Part shown: positions 42,801 through 51,166 of the stretch, piece by piece
Position numbering within the stretch: the first letter of the stretch is position 1
Layout of the letters: each line of letters begins with the position of its first letter
Assembly: GCA_016194985.1 (NCBI GenBank)
Contig: JACQAK010000013.1
Span: 101,999-165,998 of the forward strand
Length of the DNA: 64,000 nt
Source of the DNA: Bacteroidota bacterium
GTDB taxonomy: Bacteria; Bacteroidota; Bacteroidia; B-17B0; Aurantibacillaceae
Reading direction: 5' to 3'
The notes under the pieces: model-generated
Database searches by the model: none
What the model was told of the DNA's origin: nothing
What the model saw: only the letters and a program-made list of their open reading frames with translations
Made by a program: the position numbers and the translations under genes

Positions 42801-45800
42801 AGGAGTAATAGAAACCGTTAAACTTCCGTTAACCACTACCTCAACCGTTTTGGTTTGTGTGCCACTACAATTAGGAGATGTGACGGTATAAATGGTAGTA
42901 ACAGTTGGATTAACAGAAATAGATGCTGTGGTATTTGATCCGGTAATTCCGGTTGTTGGCGTCCACGTATAAGTACTTCCTCCTGTAACGGTCAGGGTAC
43001 TGCTTTGTCCTGCACAGATTGTAGATGTAGGAGATACGGTTAATGCAGATGCTGCCGGTAATATCGTTAATGGAACCGCTGCCGAATTTGAACAACCGTC
43101 GCATCTGATCACCGTTAAACTATAAGCAGTAACTACAGAAGGGGTAATGGTTAATGATTGGGAAGTTGCTCCTAATCCTGCAGGAGAAGAACTCCAGTTA
43201 TAATTATAGGTCATAGATTCTGTAAATACAACATCATCAATAGAAGCAGCCGGATTATTAACCGTTGGGCCTCCCACAATAGCAGCACCCGTATTTACCC
43301 ATTGAAATACAATTCTGGCAGTTTGCCCAACATAAGGCGTTAAATTTAACGTTACATTTTGATAAGTGGTTTGTCCTGAATAAGGTCCGCCTAAAAGAAC
43401 ATTTCCTGATCCGGCAGTTATTGCAGTACCGGCAGCAGGAACAAAGGTATTAGGCACCAACCAAACGCTCAGTTCAGCTTGTCCTGCCTGACCACCGCAT
43501 TTCCATTTAAAAGATAAATCAGAGGTACAGAAACTGCTGATAGCATAATCTCTGTAAGCATGATTAGTAGCAGTTTTTGGCGTGATAAAATTTCCAATAT
43601 CATAATTATTATTTCCGGTTGCGGTACCAATATATAAACCTTTAGTACCTGTAGCAAAAGCTGCAGTTCCCCAATACCATTTATTATTTGATCCGTTTAC
43701 AAGTGTAAATCCATTAGCAGATTCAAAATCCTGAGTATTTGTAACATTAGATCCTGTTGGAGCAGCAGTCAGTGTTGCCGTATTTCCCAAACACATGGTT
43801 GAAGGAGTGGCCGTTGCTACCACAACAGGCAGATCTCTTACAGGTATAGTTACTACAGCTGTTCCGGTACAACCCGCTGTTGTGCTGGTTGCCGTATAAG
43901 AAGTTGTTGTATTAGGAGAGACTACTAACGGTGCGTTAGGTGATGTTCCTGTATTCCATGTATAAGCATTCATACCCGGAGGCAGCGATAATGTAGCTGT
44001 TTCACCGGCACATAAAAATGGCTTACTGGCAAGGATGCCAAATGATCCGGCTCCAAATGTAATTTTAATTTGATCGGTAACCGTACAAGCGCCGTGAGGA
44101 CTGGTAACGTTTACCTGATAATAAGTAGCGCCTGTTGATCCATACTGCACAGGAGTTGTAGAATAAGAACTGTTGGTAGCACCGCCAATATTGCTAAATG
44201 TTGGTCCGCCAAAAAAAGGAACCGTTCCTGTTTGTACCTGCCATTGATAAGTTCCGCCACCACTTGCATTCAAGGTTAATGGCAGGCCGGAACACATTAA
44301 AATATCCGGTCCTAAGTTAACCGTTGGTGCTGTTTCATTAAACACAGTTACCACATCTGTTGCCGTACAAGCTCCCTGAGTTACGGTTAATGTATAATTT
44401 GTTGTTTGGGTTGGCGCTACACTTGGTGATGCTCCTGTTGAGCCATCACTCCAATTATAGATACTACCTGCACCTCCACCGGAGCCATTTAATGTTACAC
44501 TGGAGTAATTATATCCAATACCTAAAAAGCCGGGCGACTTGCAGTTATATTTATCCGGACCTGCATTTGCTGTTGGAGCTACCCCGAGTGTTACTACGTA
44601 ATTGACATTCATTGGATTACCACACATATCAGTCATTGACGTTCCTACTCCACTATTCAATACACTTAACGTATAAGACGAAGGAGTTCCGGCAACTGCA
44701 GTTAATGCAGGATTCACCGCAATTTGTACATGATTGGTCTTACCTCCGTTACAGTAATCATTGATCATTGTAAATGTTCTTCCCGGCATTGTAAAGTCAG
44801 TTGCCTGAAGCGTTGTACAATTGATCCATTCCGAAAAATAAACATCCATCACCGTTGTATTGGTACAACCATTTCCTGTTACATATGTAATTGTTGGAGG
44901 AACATTATCGGTGATGGCTACTGACGACGCTTCATTTTTAAATTGTAAAGTATAACCATCATTAGATCCACCATAAAAATTAATACAAATAGCATACTGC
45001 CTTCCAACAGTAACTGTTGGCCTTGTGCATAATAAACTACCTGATGCTCCTTCAGACGCAGATGCCCCGGAAGAACTCGCTCCGGTGTTGCCATGTGTGG
45101 CAGAATAGTTACATAATATTTCTGTTTTTGATCCACATCCACCGGTGATATCCCAAACCACAAAATCATAATCCGTTGAACCGGCCGGAATAATTAAGAA
45201 ATCCAATGGCCCTGTGGCTTGTGGCGTAAATGAATACCATACGGATCCACCTGAACCTGTTCCGCTATAACAACCACCATTGTCATCATTGATAGCACCA
45301 AGATCAACATATTGAGCAGCACTTACAATCACCGTGTTGTTAGCACATAAAGGAATAGCATTGGGGCAATCGCTTTCAGGAGCCGACTGAACCGTTGGGT
45401 TTTTAGTGATCTGACTTGTTTTAAAAACACCTTTCCAGCCTCTTCCGGGTGCATTTGATGGCGAGGCAAGGTATTCAATGGTTATGTTTTTTGCCTTGAA
45501 ATTCCAGGGCTTATCACCTGATTTTAAAACAGCTAATAAATCGCCATTTGTAGAATTACCATCATATATCTTTACCATGGCATCATACGGAATATTAAAA
45601 TCTGTAAAATATAATTCCAAAACGCCTTCTGTTCCAACAAATGTTGTAACCTGATGCTTATTACCTATATTTCCCTGTTCTCCACCATCATCAAAAAAAA
45701 GACCCTTCGACAATTCGATGGTCTTATTATGCTCCATATTATATTTAGCAGTTGGAGCAGATTCGCTTTTTTGTTGTATTACTGTAGAATGATTTTGGGC

Positions 45801-45857
45801 AATAGCCGAAAAACACACAGCAAATAACAGAACGGTCAATAGTTGTGTTAGTTTCAT
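39897..45857 (-). CDS. Giant T9SS type B surface protein with CUB-like, Ig-like and PKD domains
   Basis: The 1986-residue exported protein has a signal peptide (about 1-20), a CUB-like domain (about 45-150: DAMVKIYDGNSTNGD, ITIEYLAS) and a beta-sandwich domain (about 165-310). Many Ig-like SprB/PKD-type repeats of about 80 residues follow (about 430-1800), each with a Cys and a TW or SW core. Residues about 704-882 are a jelly-roll domain inserted into one Ig-like unit. A PKD domain (about 1805-1890, SWNFGD) and the T9SS type B sorting domain (about 1895-1986: NVFTPNGDGKNDLFKI, FNRWGTKMY, DGTYFFIL, YLNLFR) close it. It is probably an adhesin or gliding-related surface protein, by analogy. Confidence 0.92.
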   Translation of the reverse strand: MKLTQLLTVLLFAVCFSAIAQNHSTVIQQKSESAPTAKYNMEHNKTIELSKGLFFDDGGEQGNIGNKHQVTTFVGTEGVLELYFTDFNIPYDAMVKIYDGNSTNGDLLAVLKSGDKPWNFKAKNITIEYLASPSNAPGRGWKGVFKTSQITKNPTVQSAPESDCPNAIPLCANNTVIVSAAQYVDLGAINDDNGGCYSGTGSGGSVWYSFTPQATGPLDFLIIPAGSTDYDFVVWDITGGCGSKTEILCNYSATHGNTGASSSGASASEGASGSLLCTRPTVTVGRQYAICINFYGGSNDGYTLQFKNEASSVAITDNVPPTITYVTGNGCTNTTVMDVYFSEWINCTTLQATDFTMPGRTFTMINDYCNGGKTNHVQIAVNPALTAVAGTPSSYTLSVLNSGVGTSMTDMCGNPMNVNYVVTLGVAPTANAGPDKYNCKSPGFLGIGYNYSSVTLNGSGGGAGSIYNWSDGSTGASPSVAPTQTTNYTLTVTQGACTATDVVTVFNETAPTVNLGPDILMCSGLPLTLNASGGGTYQWQVQTGTVPFFGGPTFSNIGGATNSSYSTTPVQYGSTGATYYQVNVTSPHGACTVTDQIKITFGAGSFGILASKPFLCAGETATLSLPPGMNAYTWNTGTSPNAPLVVSPNTTTSYTATSTTAGCTGTAVVTIPVRDLPVVVATATPSTMCLGNTATLTAAPTGSNVTNTQDFESANGFTLVNGSNNKWYWGTAAFATGTKGLYIGTATGNNNYDIGNFITPKTATNHAYRDYAISSFCTSDLSFKWKCGGQAGQAELSVWLVPNTFVPAAGTAITAGSGNVLLGGPYSGQTTYQNVTLNLTPYVGQTARIVFQWVNTGAAIVGGPTVNNPAASIDDVVFTESMTYNYNWSSSPAGLGATSQSLTITPSVVTAYSLTVIRCDGCSNSAAVPLTILPAASALTVSPTSTICAGQSSTLTVTGGSTYTWTPTTGITGSNTTASISVNPTVTTIYTVTSPNCSGTQTKTVEVVVNGSLTVSITPSATSICQGATVALNASGATNYTWSPSGSLNASNNASVTSSAAVTTTYTVTGSDVSGCQGTNTVVVTVNPIPTTTASPSGVLTCATTTVNLNASLAGMNYTWTAPSAGSIASGANSQNAVTSSPGAYSLTVQDPAGNCSYTTTATVIQNTATPSGLSAGTDQTLTCGASVSVTLNGSIASPTSATAAWSGPSVCGVATDYTTSACGAGVYTLQATDPANGCSATSTVQVFPSPGAPSVTVTAVTNTITCTNTLVTVSVSTTDSPVTYSWAGTGIASDDGAGTITVTQGGTFGYTVTNTNSNCTSAGSHVVIQNTAVPTTTASTNGLITCITSTVDLNSSLAGMNYTWTAPFGSSVSNGVNSQNAIGSGAGIYTLVVVDPNTNCTYSTTALANTDVSVPSGLDAGLSQTLSCSSSSVTLTGSFTSPVGTTVTWLGGVCGSATSLTTTACAAGIYTLEAQHPTTGCTTTSTVEVFPNLGNPSLMINSVTNSITCTNTLVSVSLTTTTTPVSVNWSGPGIVGSSTTNTINVNQGGVYTVTLTNTNSLCASISNVTVPTNTTAVNASITGNTTITCTSPNVTLNASPIGSNYTYSWTGSGITTPANNASVSVNAGGNYDVTVTNSDNGCSGIASVVVTTSGALPTATITPASAIQIINCANPTVSLTVNTNPSSNVTYSWSTGSNTQNANVSAPGVISVTIQNTSNGCLATTAYTVGSNTTPPSVSVNNPVIPCGSTTVALSAGTTASNASYSWTTSGTGTLLSGANTSSPIAGSVGQYTVTVFDNDNGCSNTGVSTVTSGGINAAFTANPTSGTAPLAVNFSNQSAGVGNTYSWNFGDTNNNTSALTNPDHTYNATGTYVVTLTVTDFSGLCSGTATLSIEVLENSSLIVPNVFTPNGDGKNDLFKITSTGIKDLQCDIFNRWGTKMYSFTSPSGYWDGGNASDGTYFFILNCTGFDGKEYKQQGYLNLFR

Positions 45858-45948
45858 TTTTTAGAATTAAATAGTTAATTGAAAAGGGCCACTTCACGAC
45901 CAGTGAAAAGCTCTTCTATCCTGTGAAAATAGGTTTTTATGCATATAA

Positions 45949-45974
45949 AAATAGGAGGGCTGCCCCTCCTATTT
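45949..45974 (-). terminator. Rho-independent terminator
   Basis: AAATAGGAGGG and CCCTCCTATTT form a perfect 11-bp stem with a 4-base loop. On the minus strand TTTTTAT follows. It ends the 45996-50543 gene. Confidence 0.9.
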
Positions 45975-45995
45975 CATATTTTATGTATGCGAAAA

Positions 45996-48900
45996 TTATC
46001 TGAACAGATTCAAATAACCCTGCTGTTTATACTCTTTGCCATCTAACCCGGTACAGGTAATCACATAAAAATAAGTCCCGTCATTGGAGTTTCCTCCATC
46101 CCATACACCACTAACAGATGTAATAGAAAATACTTTCGTGCCCCATCTGTTAAAGATATCGCAATTCAAATCTTTCATCCCTGTACTGGTAATTTTAAAC
46201 ACATCATTCTTACCATCGCCATTTGGTGTAAATACGTTAGGGATTATTAAAGCTGAATTATCAAACACCTCAATCGACAAGGTGGCTGTAGATGAACATA
46301 ACCCGGAAGCATCTGTTACCAGCAATGTAACTACATAATTTCCGGTAGCATTATAAGTATGATCAGGGTTAGTTAATGACGATGTGTTATTGTTATCATC
46401 TCCAAAATTCCATGAGTAGATATTTCCAGTACCCGCAGTTTGATTACTGAAATTAACTAATAATGGTGCTGTTCCGGATGTAGGATTAGCTGTAAATGCT
46501 GCATTAATAGATGTTGTTGTAACATTAATCGTTGTTGTGCTTGAACAACCATTATTATTATCGGTTGCTGTTACGACATATGGTCCCACTGAACCTGCAA
46601 GCGGAGAAGCTGTATTTGCCCCGGATAATAACGTACCTGTTCCTGATGTTGTCCAACCATACGAAACATTTCCTGTTCCTGAAGTTGCATTAAGCGTTAC
46701 CGAAGGGGAACCGCATGGAATAACCATATTTGTTGAAGATACTCCCGGAGCCGTAGTATTGGTTCCCACTGTATATGGAACAGAAACAGCTGTACAACCG
46801 GTTACAGCATCTAAAACCAATACCGTGTATGAATTAGCACTTGTTACAGTTTCTGTACTGTTATTTCCTCCGGTAGACCATGTATATGAATAAACAGGGC
46901 CCGAAGGATTAGGAGTTGCATTTAAAGAGACTGTATGGTTCTGACAAGTTATAAGACTATTTGATGTTGCTGCAGAAATAGATACTGTTGGAGGAATAGC
47001 ACCCGAAGTTACTTGCACTGGTGTTGTTGTGGAGCAGCCATTCGAATTATCAGTAACAGTGACGCCATAACTTCCACCCTGATTAACGGTTACTGTTCCT
47101 GTTCCTTGTCCTGATACAATACCGCTTCCTGTCCAGTTATATGATGCACTGGCACCTGAACTAACCGTAACAGTTGTAGAAAGAACTGCCGTAGAATTAG
47201 CACAGGTCAATGTTTGATTAGGAGATATATTAACAACCGGAACCGCTGTATTTGTAGAAACGACCACCTGAACATTAGCAGAACAATTAGTTAAAGTATT
47301 CGTAACAGTGCATATATAAGTATTAGCCGTATTAAAAGAGACAATGGAACCATTAGCCGATAATGTGGCCGGTGTATTATTCCATGTATACGTTACATCC
47401 GAATTTGGCACACTGGTTACAGTAGCTGAAGGACTAGCATTGTTACAGTCAATTACTAAGGCCGTGGATGTAATACTTGCTAATGGCGCACCGGAGTTAG
47501 GGAAAAGCTGAACTGACGAAACAGCGCTACAACCGTTTGACGGATCAGTGGCTACTAACGTATATACTCCGGCAGCACAGGCATCCGTTGTAATTAAGGT
47601 TGGGGTTCCACATACCGCAGGTCCTGACCAAATATAAGACGCATTTGAAGGAGATGTAATACTACCCGTTAACGTTACGGAAGTAGAATTACAAGATAAT
47701 GTTTGATTATTTCCTGCACTTAATCCAACAGGAGCTACTGTATTTTGTGTCACAGTCACAGAAGTTGTAAAAGAACAGCCATTAGCAGGATCTACAACCG
47801 TTAAACTATAATCTCCTGCTCCGGATGCATTGGTAGATTCTGTATTAGGACTTGTTACACTTCCTCCTGCAGGTGCCGTCCAAGTATAATTCATCCCTGT
47901 TAAAGTTGAATTTAAAGCAACCGTAGTTGTTACACAGGTTAAAGCGCCGGATGAAGTTGCGGTTGTTGTAGGCACAGCCGTATTAGTGGTTACAACAACC
48001 TGAACAGGTGTTGAGCAATTACTAATGGTATTGGTTACTGTGCATATGTATGTATTAGCTGTATTAAAAGAAGCTCCGGAACCATCGGGCGATGTTGATG
48101 CCGGACTGTTGTTCCAGCTATAAATCACGTTTGTATTGGGAGTACTACTAACAGTCACTGATTGAACAGGAGAATTACAATCCAATATCAGGGCAGTGGA
48201 AGAAATAGTTGCTGTTGGCGCACCGGAATTAGGAAACACCTCTACTGTTGATGTTGCTATGCATCCATTCGAAGGATCAGTTGCCGTAAGTGTATAAACA
48301 CCTGCCGCACAGGCTGAAGTGACTGCATTTGTTGTACTTCCGCATACGCCGGAATCCCAGCTAAAAGTAGCATTACCCGGAGTTGATACACTTCCTGTTA
48401 ATGATACAGAGGAAGATGAACAGGTCAATGTTTGATTTGAACCCGCACTCACACCCGTAGGAGTAATTGTATTATCCGTTACAGAAGCGGTTGTTGCATA
48501 TGAACATCCGTTCGACGGATCTATAACGGTTAACGAATATATGCCAATTCCAGAGCCTATGGCATTCTGAGAGTTTACACCACTCGATATATTTCCTGTA
48601 GACGGTGCTGTCCAGGTATAATTCATTCCGCTTAACGAAGAATTTAAATTCACGGTATTAGTAACACAGGTAACAGACCCTGTTACCCCGGCTACTGTTA
48701 CAGGAACCACTGTGTTCTGAGTAACGGAAGTGGTAGTGGAATAAGTACAGCCCGCCGCACTTTGAACGACTAAGGAATAGATCCCGGCAGCTCCGGAAGC
48801 TTCTGTGGTTTGTGAGTTAGCGCTTAAAACACTTCCACCTGAGGGAGCTGTCCATGTATAATTTACTCCTGCCAATGTTGAATTTAAAGCCACGGATAAT

Positions 48901-50543
48901 GTGCTACAGGTTAAAACTCCCGAATTACTGGCTGTTGTAGACGGAATTGCATTTACAGTTACCGTTGACACGTTGGTTGATGAGCAACCGTTGGCTGTTC
49001 CTGTTACTGTATAAAATGCTGTACTGGTTGGATTCGCAGAAACAGTTGAACCCGAAGTACCACTTAAATTCGTGCCGGGTGACCAACTGTAAATAGTGCC
49101 TCCGTTAGCAGTTAAAACAGCTGATGAACCCAAACAAATAGTAGGGCTATTTACCGTAATAACAGGTAACGAACTTACTGTTACGGTTGATGTTTTCGTA
49201 TCCGAACAAAGACCAGATGTTCCCGTTACTGTATATACAGTAAGACTCGTTGGATTAACAGAAACTGTTGAACCCGTTGTAGAACTCAAACCGGCTCCCG
49301 ACCATGAATATGTAGATGCCCCGGAGGCTGTTAATATCGTTGAACCTCCTGAACATATTGTTGGAGAATTAACACTAATCGATAATGGCACAACAGACAT
49401 GGTTAAAGCCACAGTAGCACTCGCTCCACAGTAGCCAAAGGCCGTAGTGGTAATAACTGATGTTGACGAAATATTATTAAAGACAGCCGTATTGGAAGAC
49501 GTTGAAACCGGTGCCGGACTCCAGGCGTAACTGGTTGCTCCGGCAGTAGCTGTTACCGTAAATGTTTGATTAGGGCATATAGTATTTGAAGTTGCGCTCG
49601 ATGTGGTATTTAATGTTTGAACATTTCCCTTAGCAGTAACTGTATAGTCGCACACATTTCCTCCATAACCATCTAACATTAAATAATAATCCTGTCCTGC
49701 AGTTAATCCTGTTAAGCTTAATGTAACAGTTCCGGCTGCCGTTGTTTGATTAAAATTACCTCCCGAAACCGGAGTAAAAGTCGAACAATTGGTAGAAGCA
49801 TATACGGCTCCCTGAATTCCGCTTCCTGTGAATAAGCAATTAGCAGACTGAACCACTAGCGTGGAAGTTGTAGCACTCGACACAAAATTAATCCATGAAT
49901 TATTTTCTATACTTCCTCCAAAACCCGGAGCTGCCTGACCTTCTAGTTGTGCATTATCTTCATTATACCAACCACCTGTATTACCACAATACCCAGCTAA
50001 ATTACATATCTGAGGAGAAGATGAACAATTATCAGCTGCAGGGATGTTTCCATTACAACTAGTAGGAGGGCATCCTATCAATATTGACCAACCGTATACT
50101 TCATTTGGGAAACTGCCTAAGAACTGGCCTTTTGAGCCGTTAGATACAAAGCGGATCGTAATAACTGAACCTGTACTGGTAGCGTTCAATCCAGTAAAGC
50201 AGGTTGTTGTATTCCCTCCGGTCCAGGTAGCTATTAATGGGCTGGCAGCAGACGGACCATCATACACATAAATAAAGTCATCATCCAACACATGCAATGT
50301 TAAATTAGCATTTAGCACCGTTCCGGATCCGGAGACAAATGTATAAGCCCTGTCTATATTTGCACAATAAACGGGCGTCAAAAAGGCTCCTCTTGTACAT
50401 GCCAATTCTACATCCAAAGTGGCTCTGCAGGAAGTAATTGTTTTAGTACTAGCTGTCATTATATAAGACCCATCCTGCGAATAAGCCTTTTCAAGTAAAC
50501 ATGTTACCAGAATTGTTAAAGTAAATAGTAGTTTTTTCATCAT
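45996..50543 (-). CDS. Giant T9SS type B surface protein, paralog
   Basis: The 1515-residue protein has a signal peptide (about 1-22), a CUB-like domain (about 30-155: DFIYVYDGPSAASPLIATW, ITIRFVSNGS), a beta-sandwich domain (about 165-305) and Ig-like repeats (about 310-1330). A PKD domain (about 1335-1420) and a type B sorting domain (about 1425-1515: NVFTPNGDGKNDVFKI, FNRWGTKVF, YLNLFR) close it. Modules of types A (LNSSLSGMNYTWTAP), B (GSNQTLTCSSSSVSLTGS) and C (DCNSPVQSVTV) recur in the same order as in the neighbouring genes. The last 200 residues are nearly identical to those of the downstream paralog, indicating recent duplication. Confidence 0.92.
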   Translation of the reverse strand: MMKKLLFTLTILVTCLLEKAYSQDGSYIMTASTKTITSCRATLDVELACTRGAFLTPVYCANIDRAYTFVSGSGTVLNANLTLHVLDDDFIYVYDGPSAASPLIATWTGGNTTTCFTGLNATSTGSVITIRFVSNGSKGQFLGSFPNEVYGWSILIGCPPTSCNGNIPAADNCSSSPQICNLAGYCGNTGGWYNEDNAQLEGQAAPGFGGSIENNSWINFVSSATTSTLVVQSANCLFTGSGIQGAVYASTNCSTFTPVSGGNFNQTTAAGTVTLSLTGLTAGQDYYLMLDGYGGNVCDYTVTAKGNVQTLNTTSSATSNTICPNQTFTVTATAGATSYAWSPAPVSTSSNTAVFNNISSTSVITTTAFGYCGASATVALTMSVVPLSISVNSPTICSGGSTILTASGASTYSWSGAGLSSTTGSTVSVNPTSLTVYTVTGTSGLCSDTKTSTVTVSSLPVITVNSPTICLGSSAVLTANGGTIYSWSPGTNLSGTSGSTVSANPTSTAFYTVTGTANGCSSTNVSTVTVNAIPSTTASNSGVLTCSTLSVALNSTLAGVNYTWTAPSGGSVLSANSQTTEASGAAGIYSLVVQSAAGCTYSTTTSVTQNTVVPVTVAGVTGSVTCVTNTVNLNSSLSGMNYTWTAPSTGNISSGVNSQNAIGSGIGIYSLTVIDPSNGCSYATTASVTDNTITPTGVSAGSNQTLTCSSSSVSLTGSVSTPGNATFSWDSGVCGSTTNAVTSACAAGVYTLTATDPSNGCIATSTVEVFPNSGAPTATISSTALILDCNSPVQSVTVSSTPNTNVIYSWNNSPASTSPDGSGASFNTANTYICTVTNTISNCSTPVQVVVTTNTAVPTTTATSSGALTCVTTTVALNSTLTGMNYTWTAPAGGSVTSPNTESTNASGAGDYSLTVVDPANGCSFTTSVTVTQNTVAPVGLSAGNNQTLSCNSTSVTLTGSITSPSNASYIWSGPAVCGTPTLITTDACAAGVYTLVATDPSNGCSAVSSVQLFPNSGAPLASITSTALVIDCNNASPSATVTSVPNSDVTYTWNNTPATLSANGSIVSFNTANTYICTVTNTLTNCSANVQVVVSTNTAVPVVNISPNQTLTCANSTAVLSTTVTVSSGASASYNWTGSGIVSGQGTGTVTVNQGGSYGVTVTDNSNGCSTTTPVQVTSGAIPPTVSISAATSNSLITCQNHTVSLNATPNPSGPVYSYTWSTGGNNSTETVTSANSYTVLVLDAVTGCTAVSVPYTVGTNTTAPGVSSTNMVIPCGSPSVTLNATSGTGNVSYGWTTSGTGTLLSGANTASPLAGSVGPYVVTATDNNNGCSSTTTINVTTTSINAAFTANPTSGTAPLLVNFSNQTAGTGNIYSWNFGDDNNNTSSLTNPDHTYNATGNYVVTLLVTDASGLCSSTATLSIEVFDNSALIIPNVFTPNGDGKNDVFKITSTGMKDLNCDIFNRWGTKVFSITSVSGVWDGGNSNDGTYFYVITCTGLDGKEYKQQGYLNLFR

Positions 50544-50567
50544 CTGTTCAATATATAATTAAGACTA

Positions 50568-50990
50568 TTAGTTTTTATTTGGGATTTCTTTATGCATTAC
50601 TTTTTGAGTCATACAGGTATAATAATCCATAGTTTTTATTTTGTTGCCATCAACTATGACATGATCTATAGACAGACTTAATAAATAATCTCTGAAATAA
50701 TAGGGTGTATCTTCTGCTTCCTTGTTGAGTAATAATTTAACGTCGTAACCATCAACTACTTTATTAACAGTTACATCGGTTACATATTTATATTTAAAGG
50801 ATTGTGCTTTAAATTCCTCAATCTGTTTTGAGTTATACGCGTTCGATAATTTAAATACCTGATAATAAGAATTATCTGATGCGCTTTCACGAATGGTGCT
50901 CAGATTAATAATAGCCAATTTTTCCTGAGATATCAGTTTAAAAGCGCTTAAAAACAAACTGCAGAAAATAAAAAAAATAACTTTTTTCAT
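50568..50990 (-). CDS. Small secreted protein of unknown function
   Basis: About 140 residues from the Met at 50990 (an upstream in-frame start adds 18 polar residues and hides the signal peptide). The signal peptide is MKKVIFFIFCSLFLSAFKLIS, followed by a short alpha/beta domain with no recognised motif (KLAIINLSTIRESASDNSYY, DGYDVKLLLNKEAE). It lies between two giant T9SS genes in the same direction, 24 bases upstream of the 1515-residue protein gene. An accessory role is possible by position only. Confidence 0.7.
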   Translation of the reverse strand: MKKVIFFIFCSLFLSAFKLISQEKLAIINLSTIRESASDNSYYQVFKLSNAYNSKQIEEFKAQSFKYKYVTDVTVNKVVDGYDVKLLLNKEAEDTPYYFRDYLLSLSIDHVIVDGNKIKTMDYYTCMTQKVMHKEIPNKN

Positions 50991-51119
50991 AGAATTAGGA
51001 TTAAGTGTGACATACTTTTTTGTACTCGTTATTAAAATTAACAATTTTTTAACAAAAAAAGTGCCCTTTTTTGTTAAAAATTCAGATTTTTTTCAGAATT
51101 CATAATTAAGTCAAAAAAA

Positions 51120-51142
51120 AACAGGGGCATTAAGCCCCTGTT
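51120..51142 (-). terminator. Rho-independent terminator
   Basis: AACAGGGGC and GCCCCTGTT form a 9-bp stem with a 5-base loop and a run of T on the minus strand. It ends the 51167-54560 gene. Confidence 0.9.
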
Positions 51143-51166
51143 GCATATTGATTGATTAGATTTTAC

